A model generated the notes under the pieces. It ran no database searches and was not told the DNA's origin. It saw nothing but the letters and a program-made list of their open reading frames with translations. Shown one piece after another: positions 25,824 through 34,334 of a stretch of DNA of 64,000 bases. Both the position numbers and the translations under genes were made by a program. This DNA is from JAWLGZ01 sp041690635 (GTDB lineage Bacteria > Pseudomonadota > Gammaproteobacteria > Thiohalomonadales > Thiohalomonadaceae): assembly GCA_041690635.1 (NCBI GenBank), contig JAWLGZ010000005.1:310001-374000 (forward strand), given 5' to 3'. Every line of letters begins with the position of its first letter. The first letter of the stretch is position 1.

Positions 25824-26627
25824 TCAGCCCTTGACCCCGGTGGCGAGAACGGTCTCGATATCGACCCACAGCCCGTCTTCGGTGACCCGGGCGGACACCT
25901 CGGCGAGGTGGGCGTCGCGGAGGGCATCGAGCCGGGCGGCGCCCAGGGTGTCGAGCGCCGGGAACAGGCCGCTGCAGGTGGCCACTTCCCACCAATCCTC
26001 CGCACGGGCGAGGTGGTAGCCGAGCTGGACCGTTTCGACCTGGAACTGTTCGAAGCCGGCGTCGGCGAGCAGCGCCTCACAGCCCGCCGGGTCGGAGAGG
26101 CGGTGCCAGATGGGGGCGGGCGACTCGACCCCGGCGGCAGCCAGTGCCGCGTGCAGGCCGTCGGCCATCGGCTGCATCGCCTTTCCCGTGAAACTGCTGA
26201 AGCCGACCCGGCCGCCGGGCGCCAGCAGCCGGTGCCAGGCGGAGAGCGCCGCTGCCATGTCGTCCAGGTAGAACAGCCCGAAGGCGCAGGCCACCGCGTC
26301 GAAGTAGCCGGCGCGAAACTCCGGTGCCGCCGCGTCCATGTCGAACAGGTCGATGTTGGCCAAGGCCATTTTGCGCCGGTTGAACTCGGCACGATCGAGC
26401 ATCGGATCGGAGACGTCGACGGCCAGCACGCGCCCGCCGGGCACCTTCTGGGCGGCGGAGGTGGCCAGTACGCCGGTTCCGGTGCAGGCGTCCAGCACCT
26501 TCATGCCGGGACGCAGGCCGAGCCGATCCACCAGTCGGTCGGCGGCGAACGGGTAGAAACGCTGGGACGGGTTGTCGTACACCCCCGCCAGGCGATCGAA
26601 CAGGGCTTTGACTTCAGATACTTTCAT
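25824..26627 (-). CDS. Class I SAM-dependent methyltransferase (UbiE/COQ5-like)
   Basis: A 267-residue protein with a Rossmann SAM-binding fold. Motif I is KVLDACTGTGVLA (about residues 44-56). An acidic loop (AVDVSDPMLDRA) and the DAVACAFGLFYLDD and LLAPGGRVGFSSF post-motifs follow. The layout is that of UbiE/COQ5-like small-molecule methyltransferases. No pathway partner is adjacent, so the substrate is unknown. GGAGG lies 8 bases before the ATG at 26627, which decides the start. Confidence 0.85.
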   Translation of the reverse strand: MKVSEVKALFDRLAGVYDNPSQRFYPFAADRLVDRLGLRPGMKVLDACTGTGVLATSAAQKVPGGRVLAVDVSDPMLDRAEFNRRKMALANIDLFDMDAAAPEFRAGYFDAVACAFGLFYLDDMAAALSAWHRLLAPGGRVGFSSFTGKAMQPMADGLHAALAAAGVESPAPIWHRLSDPAGCEALLADAGFEQFQVETVQLGYHLARAEDWWEVATCSGLFPALDTLGAARLDALRDAHLAEVSARVTEDGLWVDIETVLATGVKG

Positions 26628-26692
26628 CACCGAACCTCCGGGCGGCATTAGACCCCCGCCGCGCCGGCGGTTCAAGGATGAAAGGCGGTTTA

Positions 26693-26776
26693 CCGCAGAG
26701 GGTGGATGTTGCACTGCGACCCCGTCGCCCCCGCGCAGGCGCGCCCCGGTTCCGGTCTCCCTCTGTATCCTCTGCG
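26693..26776. repeat. Weak palindromic repeat of the CTCTGTG type
   Basis: The left arm CCGCAGAGGG (26693-26702) faces a right arm CCCTCTGTATCCTCTGCG (26759-26776) across a 56-base loop. The arm sequence is related to the palindrome at 11371-11440. The pairing is imperfect, so this is a probable degraded member of the same family. Confidence 0.4.
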
Positions 26777-26789
26777 TTAACCTGTGTTT

Positions 26790-26999
26790 TCAATCATCGA
26801 GGCGGAAGCCGACCTGCAACTTCACCTGCCAGTGGTTGATCTTGCCGTTCTCCAGCCGACCGCGGGTCTCGATCACCTCGAACCAGTCCATGTTGCGCAG
26901 GGTCTTGGAGGCGCGGGCCACGGCATTTTCGATGGCATCGTCGATGCCCTTTTCAGAAGCGCCGACCAACTCAATCATTTTGTAGACGTTCGCACCCAT
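26790..26999 (-). CDS. Dodecin flavin-binding protein
   Basis: A 69-residue protein of standard dodecin length. The N-terminal VYKMIELVGASEKGIDDAIENAV, the conserved WFEV (flavin-stacking Trp), ETRGRLENGKINHWQVKLQVGF and the Gln near the C-terminus are all present. Dodecins assemble into hollow 12-mers that store or buffer FMN and riboflavin. It stands alone between the methyltransferase and a divergent glycosidase gene. Confidence 0.95.
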   Translation of the reverse strand: MGANVYKMIELVGASEKGIDDAIENAVARASKTLRNMDWFEVIETRGRLENGKINHWQVKLQVGFRLDD

Positions 27000-27045
27000 A
27001 CTTCCCTCCTTGGCAGTCAGGGTTTTGTGGGGACAAGGTTAGCGT

Positions 27046-28209
27046 ATGACACCGGGAAAAATGGGGGAGGCGCGGCGCCAATCCGTGGCGCTTTTGCGCC
27101 GCAATCTGACATCGAACGGCATTCTGGCAGCCAGCCGGACGCCGGCGGCCGAAGCGCGCCGTTACACCCGCGTATTCGGCCGCGACGCGGCCATCTGTGC
27201 GCTGGGCATGGCGCTCTCCGGCGAACCGGACCTGCTGGACGGGGCACGGGCGGGCCTGGTCGCGCTGGGACGCCATCAGGCGGACAACGGCCAGATCCCG
27301 AAGTACATCGATCCGGAGAACGCCGAGACCGATTTCTGGTACGTGGGGTGTATCGACGCCACGCTGTGGTGGCTGATCGCGGTGGAGTTTCTCGGCAGCC
27401 ACGGTGCGCCTGACCTGTCCGAGGAGCTGGCGCCGCGCATCGAGCGGGCGCTCGCCTGGCTCCACTGCCAGGAGCATCCGCAACTGCGCCTCCTCCAGCA
27501 GAACGAGGCGAGCGACTGGGCCGACATCATGCCGCGCTCCGGATTCGTGCTCTACACCAACGCGCTGTGGTACCGGGTGAAACGGCTCTACGGCCTGCCG
27601 GGAGCGGAGGCGACCCGCTTCCACTTCAACCACCTGTTCTTCCCCTTCTCCCGCGACCGGCCCGACTACCGGCGCCTGCGGCTGATGACCGACTATGTGC
27701 TGGACGGCGCGCGCCGTTCCGATCTCTACCTCTCCTTCGTCAACTTCTCCTTCTGGGGGGAGGAGGGGGACGTGTTCGGCAACCTGCTGGCGGTGCTGTT
27801 CGGTCTGGCGGCGGAGGGGCCGGCGGGGCGCGTCCTCGATGCGCTCGCCGCCGAGCCGGTGGATACACCGCTGCCGGTGCGCGCCATCTGCACCCCCATC
27901 GCCCCCGACGCCCCCTTGTGGCGCCCCTACATGGATCGGCACGGCCAGAACCGTCCCTGGCAGTATCACAACGGCGGCGCCTGGCCCTTCATCGGCGGCT
28001 TCTGGGTGGCGGCGCTGGCGGCGCATGGCCACCGCGAGGCGGCACGGGATGCGCTTGACCGCCTGATTGCGGCCAATGCCCGCGCCAGCTGGGCCTTCAA
28101 CGAGTGGTTTCACGGCCAGACCGGCGAGCCGATGGGGATGCCCGGCCAGTCCTGGAACGCGGCGATGCTGCTGTTGGCCTGTCATGCCCTCCAAGAACCT
28201 GTATTCTGA
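27046..28209 (+). CDS. GH100-like glycoside hydrolase (alkaline/neutral invertase or amylo-alpha-1,6-glucosidase-like)
   Basis: A 387-residue (alpha/alpha)6-barrel type protein. Motifs include RRYTRVFGRDAAICALGMAL, the acidic TDFWYVGCIDATLWWLIA, QNEASDWADIMPRSGFVLYTNALWY (candidate catalytic Asp), YHNGGAWPFIGGFWVAAL and a C-terminal NEWFHGQTGEPMGMPGQSWNAAM. These match bacterial GH100-related enzymes, which split sucrose or related glucosides. There is no signal peptide, so it acts in the cytoplasm. The NYN-domain gene follows 26 bases downstream. Confidence 0.8.
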   Translation: MTPGKMGEARRQSVALLRRNLTSNGILAASRTPAAEARRYTRVFGRDAAICALGMALSGEPDLLDGARAGLVALGRHQADNGQIPKYIDPENAETDFWYVGCIDATLWWLIAVEFLGSHGAPDLSEELAPRIERALAWLHCQEHPQLRLLQQNEASDWADIMPRSGFVLYTNALWYRVKRLYGLPGAEATRFHFNHLFFPFSRDRPDYRRLRLMTDYVLDGARRSDLYLSFVNFSFWGEEGDVFGNLLAVLFGLAAEGPAGRVLDALAAEPVDTPLPVRAICTPIAPDAPLWRPYMDRHGQNRPWQYHNGGAWPFIGGFWVAALAAHGHREAARDALDRLIAANARASWAFNEWFHGQTGEPMGMPGQSWNAAMLLLACHALQEPVF

Positions 28210-28235
28210 ACAGGTCCACCCATAAGGATTATCTG

Positions 28236-29060
28236 ATGGCCGATCAGACCCCCACCCGCAACATGGCGGTGTTCTGCGATTTCGAGAACATCGCCCTCGG
28301 CGTGCGCGACGCCAAGTACGCCCAGTTCGACATCCACCGCGTCCTCGAACGGCTGCTGCTCAAGGGCAACATCGTGGTGAAGAAGGCCTACTGCGACTGG
28401 GAGCGTTACAAGGAGTTCAAGCCGCCGATGCACGAGGCGGCCTTCGAACTGATCGAGATCCCCCATGTGCGGATGTCCGGCAAGAACTCCGCCGACATCC
28501 GCATGGTGGTGGACGCCCTCGACCTCTGTTACACCAAGGCCCACCTGGACACCTTCGTCATCGTCAGCGGCGACTCCGATTTCTCGCCGCTGGTCTCCAA
28601 GCTGCGTGAGAACGACAAGGTGGTGATCGGCGTGGGGGTGAAAAACTCCAGCTCCGACCTGCTGGTCAACAACTGCGACGAGTTCATTTTCTACGATGAC
28701 CTGGTGCGCGAGACCGAGCGCAAGCGGCGCAAGCGCAAGCCGGCGGTGAAGAAGGCCAAGGAGGGTGCGCCGAAGGGGAAGAGCGAGGAGGAGAAGAGCG
28801 AGGAGGAGAAGAGCCATGAGGCGCTCGACCTCATCATCGAGACGGTCGAGGCGCTGGTGAGCGAGCGCGGCGAGGAGGAGAAGATCTGGGGCTCGATGGT
28901 CAAGCAGACCCTGAAACGGCGCAAACCCGGTTTCAACGAGTCCTATTACGGTTTCAACTCCTTCAGCAAGCTGCTGGAGGAGGCCCAGTCCCGCGGCTTG
29001 GTGGAGCTGGAGCGGGACGAGAAATCCGGCGGTTACATCGTCCGCCTCACCACCGCGTAA
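28236..29060 (+). CDS. NYN-domain nuclease-like protein with C-terminal OST-HTH/LOTUS domain
   Basis: A 274-residue protein. The NYN (PIN-like, LabA/DUF88) domain covers about 8-150, with acidic positions in AVFCDFENIA, SADIRMVVDALDL and VIVSGDSDFSPL expected to bind a metal. A charged linker (about 155-190) alternates basic and acidic runs. The C-terminal third (IWGSMVKQTLKRRKPGFNESYYGFNSFSKLL) is an OST-HTH/LOTUS RNA-binding domain. The likely role is RNA cleavage or RNA control; targets are unknown. AAGGA precedes the ATG. Confidence 0.88.
   Translation: MADQTPTRNMAVFCDFENIALGVRDAKYAQFDIHRVLERLLLKGNIVVKKAYCDWERYKEFKPPMHEAAFELIEIPHVRMSGKNSADIRMVVDALDLCYTKAHLDTFVIVSGDSDFSPLVSKLRENDKVVIGVGVKNSSSDLLVNNCDEFIFYDDLVRETERKRRKRKPAVKKAKEGAPKGKSEEEKSEEEKSHEALDLIIETVEALVSERGEEEKIWGSMVKQTLKRRKPGFNESYYGFNSFSKLLEEAQSRGLVELERDEKSGGYIVRLTTA
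28778..28814 (+). repeat. 2.5 copies of a 15-base in-frame repeat in the NYN gene linker
   Basis: GAAGAGCGAGGAGGA is repeated twice and followed by a 7-base partial copy. It encodes a repeated Glu/Lys/Ser five-residue unit in the interdomain linker. The copy number can vary without shifting the frame. Confidence 0.8.
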
Positions 29061-29101
29061 GAGCCCGCCCCCGCGGGCGAACCGGGGGGCGATTCGCCTG
29101 G

Positions 29102-29124
29102 CGGTAGGGCTTCTACCGGTTTTC
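29102..29124 (+). terminator. Rho-independent terminator after the NYN gene, with an alternative stem
   Basis: CGGTAG-GGCTT-CTACCG forms a 6-bp stem followed by GTTTTC. The same left arm can pair instead with CTACCGC at 29126-29132, giving a mutually exclusive longer hairpin. It lies about 40 bases after the NYN stop and directly upstream of the antiporter operon. Confidence 0.6.
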
Positions 29125-29157
29125 TCTACCGCCGGTGGCTCCTGTTACGATGCTGGT

Positions 29158-29682
29158 ATGGATAACGGCGAACAAGAACAGGTGGTCAATGCCGTCCGCG
29201 CCCAGGCGATAGGACTGCGGGTCCTCTCCTTCTGGCTGTTCTGGATCGCCCTCAGTGAGGGAGAGGCCATCTGGAGCTGGGGGGTTGCCGCGACCCTGTT
29301 CGCCACCGTGCTCTCCCTGTGGCTGGTCCCCGCGCCGCGCACCGGTTTTCGGTCGCTTCCGGCGCTTCTCCGCGGGTTCGGGCTCGCCCCCTTTCTGATC
29401 CGCGAGGGGCTGGCCAGCGGCTGGGATGTGGCGCGCCGCGCCTTTTCGCCGGGGCCGCCGCTGGCGCCGACGCTGCTGGAGTTTCCACTACGTTATCCCG
29501 GCGGCCCGGTGCCGATCGCGCTCGCCTACGCCCTCACCGCCATGCCCGGCACCCTGGCGGTGGATCTGCGCGACGGTCGCCTGTTCATTCACGTCGTCGA
29601 TCGCGGCCTGCCGAACCGCGAACGGGTGGCGGAACTGGAGCGCCGTCTCGCCCGCGTGCTGGGGGAGGAGGCCGATGACTGA
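29158..29682 (+). CDS. mrpE: Cation antiporter subunit MrpE/MnhE (MbhA-like), operon 1
   Basis: A 174-residue membrane protein with two or three N-terminal helices and the family C-terminal half (ALTAMPGTLAVDLRDGRLFIHVVD). This TPGTL-like motif is diagnostic of MnhE. It is the first of nine tightly packed genes encoding an Mrp-type monovalent cation/proton antiporter. No strong ribosome-binding site precedes the ATG. Its stop overlaps the start of mrpF by eight bases. Confidence 0.88.
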   Translation: MDNGEQEQVVNAVRAQAIGLRVLSFWLFWIALSEGEAIWSWGVAATLFATVLSLWLVPAPRTGFRSLPALLRGFGLAPFLIREGLASGWDVARRAFSPGPPLAPTLLEFPLRYPGGPVPIALAYALTAMPGTLAVDLRDGRLFIHVVDRGLPNRERVAELERRLARVLGEEADD

Positions 29683-29953
29683 AGCGCTGCTCCTGTTTGC
29701 CCTCTTTCTGCTGATCAATCTGCTGATCGGCCTGTGGCGGGCGGTCATCGGTCCGACCACCGCCAATCGCCTGATCGCGGCCCAGGTGCTGGCGACCACC
29801 GGCATTGCCGTGCTGCTGTTGCTGGCGGAGGCGACCGGCGCCCGCGCGGCACGGGACGTGGCGCTGCTGATGGCGCTGCTGGCGGTCATCCTCACGGTCG
29901 CCTTTGTACGGCGGCTGTTTCCGGATTCGGCGGGAGGAGCGGGTGATCGTTGA
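29675..29953 (+). CDS. mrpF: Cation antiporter subunit MrpF/MnhF (MbhB-like), operon 1
   Basis: A 92-residue, three-helix membrane protein. WRAVIGPTTANRLIAAQVLATTGIAVLLLL follows the MrpF pattern (a GPTxxDR-type segment after helix 1). It is a small essential subunit of Mrp antiporters. GGGGGAGGAGG in the end of mrpE serves as its ribosome-binding site. The C-terminus overlaps the next gene start. Confidence 0.88.
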   Translation: MTEALLLFALFLLINLLIGLWRAVIGPTTANRLIAAQVLATTGIAVLLLLAEATGARAARDVALLMALLAVILTVAFVRRLFPDSAGGAGDR

Positions 29954-30233
29954 CGCCTTGAGCCTGCTGCTGATCGCCGCCGGGGCGCTGTTCTTTCTCA
30001 GCGGCACGGTCGGCCTGCTGCGCTTTCCCGACCTCTACACCCGCCTGCATGCGGTCACCAAGGCAGACAGCCTGGGACTCGGGCTGGTGGTGTTCGGGCT
30101 GATGCTGCAGGCGGAGAGTTGGGCGGTGGCGCTCAAGCTGCTGCTGGTGTGGGGCCTGGCCCTGTTTGCCGCCGCCACCAACGCCCACCTGCTCGCCCGT
30201 TTCGCGACCTCCGGGGAGAAGCGGCGGTCATGA
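29943..30233 (+). CDS. mrpG: Cation antiporter subunit MrpG/MnhG (MbhC-like), operon 1
   Basis: A 96-residue, three-helix protein with the MnhG signature GLLRFPDLYTRLHAVTKADSLGLGLV. The start is a GTG at 29943 within the end of mrpF, preceded by GGAGGAGCGG. Upstream in-frame ATG codons would give an atypical N-terminus. The stop overlaps the next gene ATG. Confidence 0.92.
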   Translation: MIVDALSLLLIAAGALFFLSGTVGLLRFPDLYTRLHAVTKADSLGLGLVVFGLMLQAESWAVALKLLLVWGLALFAAATNAHLLARFATSGEKRRS

Positions 30234-30487
30234 CTGAAACGCTGATCCTGGCCTTCGATCTGCTGCTCGCCCTCGCCCTGGTGGTGACCGCGTGGCTGGC
30301 GGTGGACGGACGCGGGCCGGGCCGCGCCGTGGTGCTCTACATCATCTTCGGCTTTCTGATGGTGCTGGTGTGGATGCGGCTCGACGCCCCGGACCTGGCG
30401 CTGGCGGAGGCGGCGCTGGGTACCGGGGTGACCGCCGTGTTGCTGATCGAGCTGCTGGCACGCCTGCGGGTAAATGATCGTGAGTGA
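30230..30487 (+). CDS. DUF4040/MbhD-type antiporter subunit, operon 1
   Basis: An 85-residue, three-helix protein. VWMRLDAPDLALAEAALGTGVTAVLLI is the DUF4040 signature found as a separate MbhD subunit in archaeal membrane-bound hydrogenases and within the C-terminal region of canonical MrpA. Here it is a free-standing gene, as in Mbh. The ATG overlaps the mrpG stop (ATGA). Confidence 0.85.
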   Translation: MTETLILAFDLLLALALVVTAWLAVDGRGPGRAVVLYIIFGFLMVLVWMRLDAPDLALAEAALGTGVTAVLLIELLARLRVNDRE

Positions 30488-31121
30488 ACGGTTACTTGCG
30501 CTGCTGATGTTGCTGTTCGTCGCCTTCGCGGTTTCGGTACTGCTGGATCTGCCGGCGCCGGGGCTCGCTGCGGCGGTGCGGGGGCGCCTGGCCGAGAGCG
30601 GTGTCACCAGCGAGGTGACGGCCGTGCTGCTCAATTTCCGCGCCCTGGATACGCTGCTCGAAGCGGTGGTGCTGGTGGCCGCCGCCGTCGGCGCGTTGCT
30701 GCTTGCGCCGGTCGGACCGCACCTCGGCGGGGGACCGGCGCCGGCCCCGTTGCTGGGGTGGCTGGGGCCGCGTCTGCTGCCGCTCGCCGCCGTTCTGGCC
30801 ATCTATCTGTGGTGGGCGGGGAGTGCCCGCCCCGGCGGCGCCTTCCAGGCCGGTGCCGTGCTTGCCGGGGCCGTCCTCCTGCGTGCCCTGGCCCACCACC
30901 GGGCCGTGCGCCCCGACCGGCTGGCGGTGGGTCTGCTGCTCGTGGCCGGTCCCCTGGCCTTTCTCACCGTGGCGGTCGCCGCCGCCGCGGGCGGCGCTCC
31001 GCTCCTGCGTTATCCGGCCGGTTGGGCCGGGACGCTCATCGTGGCCCTGGAGGGGGGGGTGGCGCTGAGCGTCGGCGCCGCGCTGGCGCTGCTCGCGGCA
31101 GGTGGAAGGAGCGCGCGGTGA
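30474..31121 (+). CDS. MbhE/MrpB fusion antiporter subunit, operon 1
   Basis: A 215-residue membrane protein. The first half carries the MbhE/MrpA-tail motif (NFRALDTLLEAVVLVAAAVG). The second half has the MnhB-type motif PGGAFQAGAVLAGAVLLRAL. It thus joins two small modules that are MbhE and MbhF in archaea and the end of MrpA plus MrpB elsewhere. It overlaps the neighbours on both sides. Confidence 0.82.
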   Translation: MIVSERLLALLMLLFVAFAVSVLLDLPAPGLAAAVRGRLAESGVTSEVTAVLLNFRALDTLLEAVVLVAAAVGALLLAPVGPHLGGGPAPAPLLGWLGPRLLPLAAVLAIYLWWAGSARPGGAFQAGAVLAGAVLLRALAHHRAVRPDRLAVGLLLVAGPLAFLTVAVAAAAGGAPLLRYPAGWAGTLIVALEGGVALSVGAALALLAAGGRSAR

Positions 31122-31411
31122 ACGGTGCCATTTACGGGGTGGTGGGCATTGTGCTGTTTGCCATCGGGCTGTACGCCCTGTTCGTCCGGCCGCACGTCCT
31201 GCACAAGCTGATCGCGGGCAACGTGGCGGTCAGCGGGGTGTTCCTGGTACTGCTCCGCTCCGGCCACGGCGCCCCCGACCCGGTCTCCCAGGCGATGGTG
31301 TTGACCGGCATCGTGGTGGCGGTGGCGATCACCGGTTTTGCCGCGGCGCTTCTGGTGCGCATGGCACGGGTCACCGGGCGCGCCACCCTGGGGCGCTCTT
31401 CGGGACCATGA
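31118..31411 (+). CDS. mrpC: Cation antiporter subunit MrpC/MnhC (NuoK-like), operon 1
   Basis: A 97-residue, three-helix protein related to NuoK. LHKLIAGNVAVSGVFLVLL and DPVSQAMVLTGIVVAVAITGFAAALLVR match MnhC. The start is a GTG at 31118 that overlaps the previous stop (GTGA) and follows GGAAGGAG, so it is translationally coupled. Confidence 0.9.
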   Translation: MNGAIYGVVGIVLFAIGLYALFVRPHVLHKLIAGNVAVSGVFLVLLRSGHGAPDPVSQAMVLTGIVVAVAITGFAAALLVRMARVTGRATLGRSSGP

Positions 31412-32844
31412 GCGACGCCGTGTCCGCACCCTGGCTGATGGCCGCCCCGGTCGTGCTGCCGCTGGCGGCCGGGCTGATATCGGTCGTGCTGCCGCGCGGG
31501 CGTGCGGAGCTGGCGGTGGGGGTCGGTGCGCTGATCCTGATCGCCTCGTCCGCCCTGCTGCAGACGGTGACGGCCTCCGGCACACAGTTCATGGCGGTCG
31601 GCGGCTGGACACCGCCGCTCGGCATCGGCTGGCGCCTGGACTTCATCGCCGCCCTGTTTCTCACGGTCACCGCGCTGATCTGCCTGGTGGTCGCACTGTT
31701 CGCGCGCGGCTACCTGCGCCGGGCCTTGCCGGCCGTCGACGAGCGATTCTGGCCCCCCTTCCTGCTGCTTTGGGCGGCACTCGCCGCGCTCTATCTCTCC
31801 GCGGACCTGTTCAACCTCTATGTCGCCCTGGAGCTGCTGACCCTGGCGGCGGTGATGCTGGTGACCCTGGAGGGGAACGGGGCGGCGCTCACCGGCGCCA
31901 TGCGCTACCTGCTGGTGGCCCTGGCCGGTTCCGCCGCCTACCTGCTCGGCGTGGCATTTCTCTACCAGGGGGCCGGGACGCTGGACCTGGCGCAGGCGGC
32001 GGCAGGCGGTGCGGTGCCGGCCCTCGCCGTGGCCCTGATGACGGCGGGATTGATGGCGAAGGGGGCCCTCTTTCCGCTGCACGGCTGGCTGCCCCCGGCC
32101 CACGCCGCCGCCCCGGCGCCGGGCAGTGCGCTGCTCTCGGGGCTGGTGGTCAAGGGGGCCTTCTACGTGCTGCTTCGGCTCTGGTTCGAGGCGGAACCGA
32201 TCGCCGGGACGACGCGCCAGATCCTCGGTCTGCTCGGCGTGCTGGCGATCGGCTGGGGGGCCCTGCTGGCGTTGCGCCAGGCGCGACTCAAGTTGGTGGT
32301 GGCCTACTCCACCGTGGCGCAGCTCGGCTATCTGCTGCTGATATTTCCGTTGGCCGAAGGGGCGTGGCGCACCGCCGCCCTGAGCGGCGGCCTCTACCTG
32401 GCCCTCTCCCACAGCATGGCGAAAGGGGCGATGTTTCTCAGCGCCGGGCTGGTGCTCTACGCCGCGGGGCATGACCGGATCGCTGAACTGCGCGGCCTCG
32501 CCTCCCGCGCACCGATGACCCTGTTCGCCTTCGCTCTGGCGGGGGTGACGCTGATGGGGCTGCCGCCGAGCGGCGGCTTCATCGCCAAATGGCAGCTGCT
32601 GACGGCGGCGCTCGGCGGCGGCCAGTGGCCGTGGGCGGTGGTGCTGCTGGCGGGGAGTCTGCTGACCGCCGGTTACACCTTCCGGGCGGTGGCGTCCACC
32701 TTCGGCAGCGCGCCGGCGCAACGGGATTTCCGGACCCCGCCGCGCAGCCTGGAGTGGCTCGCGCTGGGCCTCGCGCTGGCCGCCCTGGGGATCGGGTTCC
32801 TGGCCGCCGACTGGCTGCCGCGGCTGGAGGCGGCGTTCCGGTGA
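31408..32844 (+). CDS. mrpD: Proton-translocating antiporter-like subunit MrpD type, first of three, operon 1
   Basis: A 478-residue NuoL/M/N-family membrane subunit with about fourteen helices. Key charged residues of the ion path are present: Glu in VALELLTLAA, Lys in MAKGALFPLHGWLPPAHA and GLVVKGAF, and Lys in SMAKGAMF and FIAKWQLL. The start ATG overlaps the mrpC stop. It should contribute one ion channel to the complex. Confidence 0.9.
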   Translation: MSDAVSAPWLMAAPVVLPLAAGLISVVLPRGRAELAVGVGALILIASSALLQTVTASGTQFMAVGGWTPPLGIGWRLDFIAALFLTVTALICLVVALFARGYLRRALPAVDERFWPPFLLLWAALAALYLSADLFNLYVALELLTLAAVMLVTLEGNGAALTGAMRYLLVALAGSAAYLLGVAFLYQGAGTLDLAQAAAGGAVPALAVALMTAGLMAKGALFPLHGWLPPAHAAAPAPGSALLSGLVVKGAFYVLLRLWFEAEPIAGTTRQILGLLGVLAIGWGALLALRQARLKLVVAYSTVAQLGYLLLIFPLAEGAWRTAALSGGLYLALSHSMAKGAMFLSAGLVLYAAGHDRIAELRGLASRAPMTLFAFALAGVTLMGLPPSGGFIAKWQLLTAALGGGQWPWAVVLLAGSLLTAGYTFRAVASTFGSAPAQRDFRTPPRSLEWLALGLALAALGIGFLAADWLPRLEAAFR

Positions 32845-34334
32845 GCGGCAACCTGCCCCTGGCGATCCTGCTCAGCTCGCTGCTGCCCGGGCTGGCCATC
32901 TTTTTCCTCTCCGAGGAGCGCCACCAGCTGCGGGTGGCACTCAACATCTCCGGGGCGCTGCTCAAGGTGGGATTGGTGGCGGCCGCCCTGTTCGGGGTGT
33001 GGCAGGGCCAGCACTACGAGATGTCCCTGCCGCTGGTGCCCGGTTACCCCTTCCTGCTGCGCCTCGACCCCCTGGCGCTGCTGTTTGTCTCCCTGTCGGC
33101 GGTCTTGTGGCTGCTCACGACCATTTACGCCATCGGTTATCTGGAGGAGTCGCCGCACCGCAGCCGCTTCTTCGGCTTCTTCAGCCTCTGCGTCTCCGCC
33201 ACTGTCGGCATCGCCATGGCGGGCAATCTGGTCACCCTGTTCATCTTCTATGAACTGCTGACCCTGGCCACCTACCCGCTGATCGTCCACCGCGAGACCC
33301 CGCAGGCGATCCGGGCCGGCCGCATCTATCTCGCCCACGCGCTCGGTGGCGGCATGGTGTTGCTGGCCGGCATCGCCTGGCTGCACACGGTGGCCGGTCC
33401 CACCGAGTTCGCCGCCGCCGGCGGTGCCCTCGACCATGTGGACGCGGAGCGGCGAACCGACCTGCTGATCGCCTTCGCCCTGCTGGTGGCCGGTTTCGGG
33501 GTGAAGGCGGCCCTGGTGCCGCTGCACAGCTGGCTGCCGGTGGCGATGGTGGCGCCGGCGCCGGTCAGTGCACTGCTGCATGCGGTGGCGGTGGTCAAGG
33601 CGGGGGTGTTCGGTATCGCGCGGACCGTCTACGACGTGTTCGGTCCCGCGCTCGCCCACGACCTCGGCGGCACCGAAATACTGGCCGGGGTGGCCGGCGC
33701 CACCATCCTCTGGGGCTCGATCCAGGCGCTGCGCCAGGACGACCTCAAGCGGCGGCTCGCCTACTCCACGGTGAGCCAGCTCTCCTACATCGTCCTCGGG
33801 GTGAGCCTGTTCGGCCCCGTCGCCACCGTGGGCGGACTGGTGCATCTGGTGCATCAGGGGGTGATGAAGGTGACTCTCTTTTTCGGCGCCGGCAATCTGG
33901 CCGAGACCCTCGGCCTGCACCGGGTGAGCGAGCTGGACGGGGTGGGGCGGCGCATGCCCTGGACCATGGGGGCGTTCACCCTGGCCGCGCTGGGGATGAT
34001 GAGTGTGCCGCCGCTGGCGGGGTTCGTCAGCGAGTGGCACCTGGGGCTGGGGGCGCTGGAGGCGGGGGCGCCGTGGGCGCTGGCGGTGCTGCTGGTCAGC
34101 AGCCTGCTGAATGCCGCCTACTTCCTGCCGGTCCTCCACCGGGTGTGGTTCCGGGCGCCGGCCGGTCCGTGGCAGGAGCAGATGCCGCGGATGCGGCTGG
34201 AGACCCGGCTTTCGCTGCTGGTGCCGCCGCTGGCAACCGCCGCACTGGTGGTGCTGTTCGGCCTGGCGGCCGGTTCCTCCCTCAGCCCGCTGGCGTGGGT
34301 CGGGCTCATCAGCGCGCAGGAGTATCCGGGATGA
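32841..34334 (+). CDS. Proton-translocating antiporter-like subunit MrpD/NuoM type, second of three, operon 1
   Basis: A 497-residue NuoL/M/N-family subunit. It has the Glu in FYELLTLATYPLIVH, the VKAALVPLHSWLPVAMVAPAPVSALL and HAVAVVKAGVF segments, and the helix-8 Lys in GVMKVTLFFGAGNL. The last half-channel carries Glu (FVSEWHLG) where the first subunit has Lys. The GTG start at 32841 overlaps the previous stop. Confidence 0.88.
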   Translation: MSGNLPLAILLSSLLPGLAIFFLSEERHQLRVALNISGALLKVGLVAAALFGVWQGQHYEMSLPLVPGYPFLLRLDPLALLFVSLSAVLWLLTTIYAIGYLEESPHRSRFFGFFSLCVSATVGIAMAGNLVTLFIFYELLTLATYPLIVHRETPQAIRAGRIYLAHALGGGMVLLAGIAWLHTVAGPTEFAAAGGALDHVDAERRTDLLIAFALLVAGFGVKAALVPLHSWLPVAMVAPAPVSALLHAVAVVKAGVFGIARTVYDVFGPALAHDLGGTEILAGVAGATILWGSIQALRQDDLKRRLAYSTVSQLSYIVLGVSLFGPVATVGGLVHLVHQGVMKVTLFFGAGNLAETLGLHRVSELDGVGRRMPWTMGAFTLAALGMMSVPPLAGFVSEWHLGLGALEAGAPWALAVLLVSSLLNAAYFLPVLHRVWFRAPAGPWQEQMPRMRLETRLSLLVPPLATAALVVLFGLAAGSSLSPLAWVGLISAQEYPG

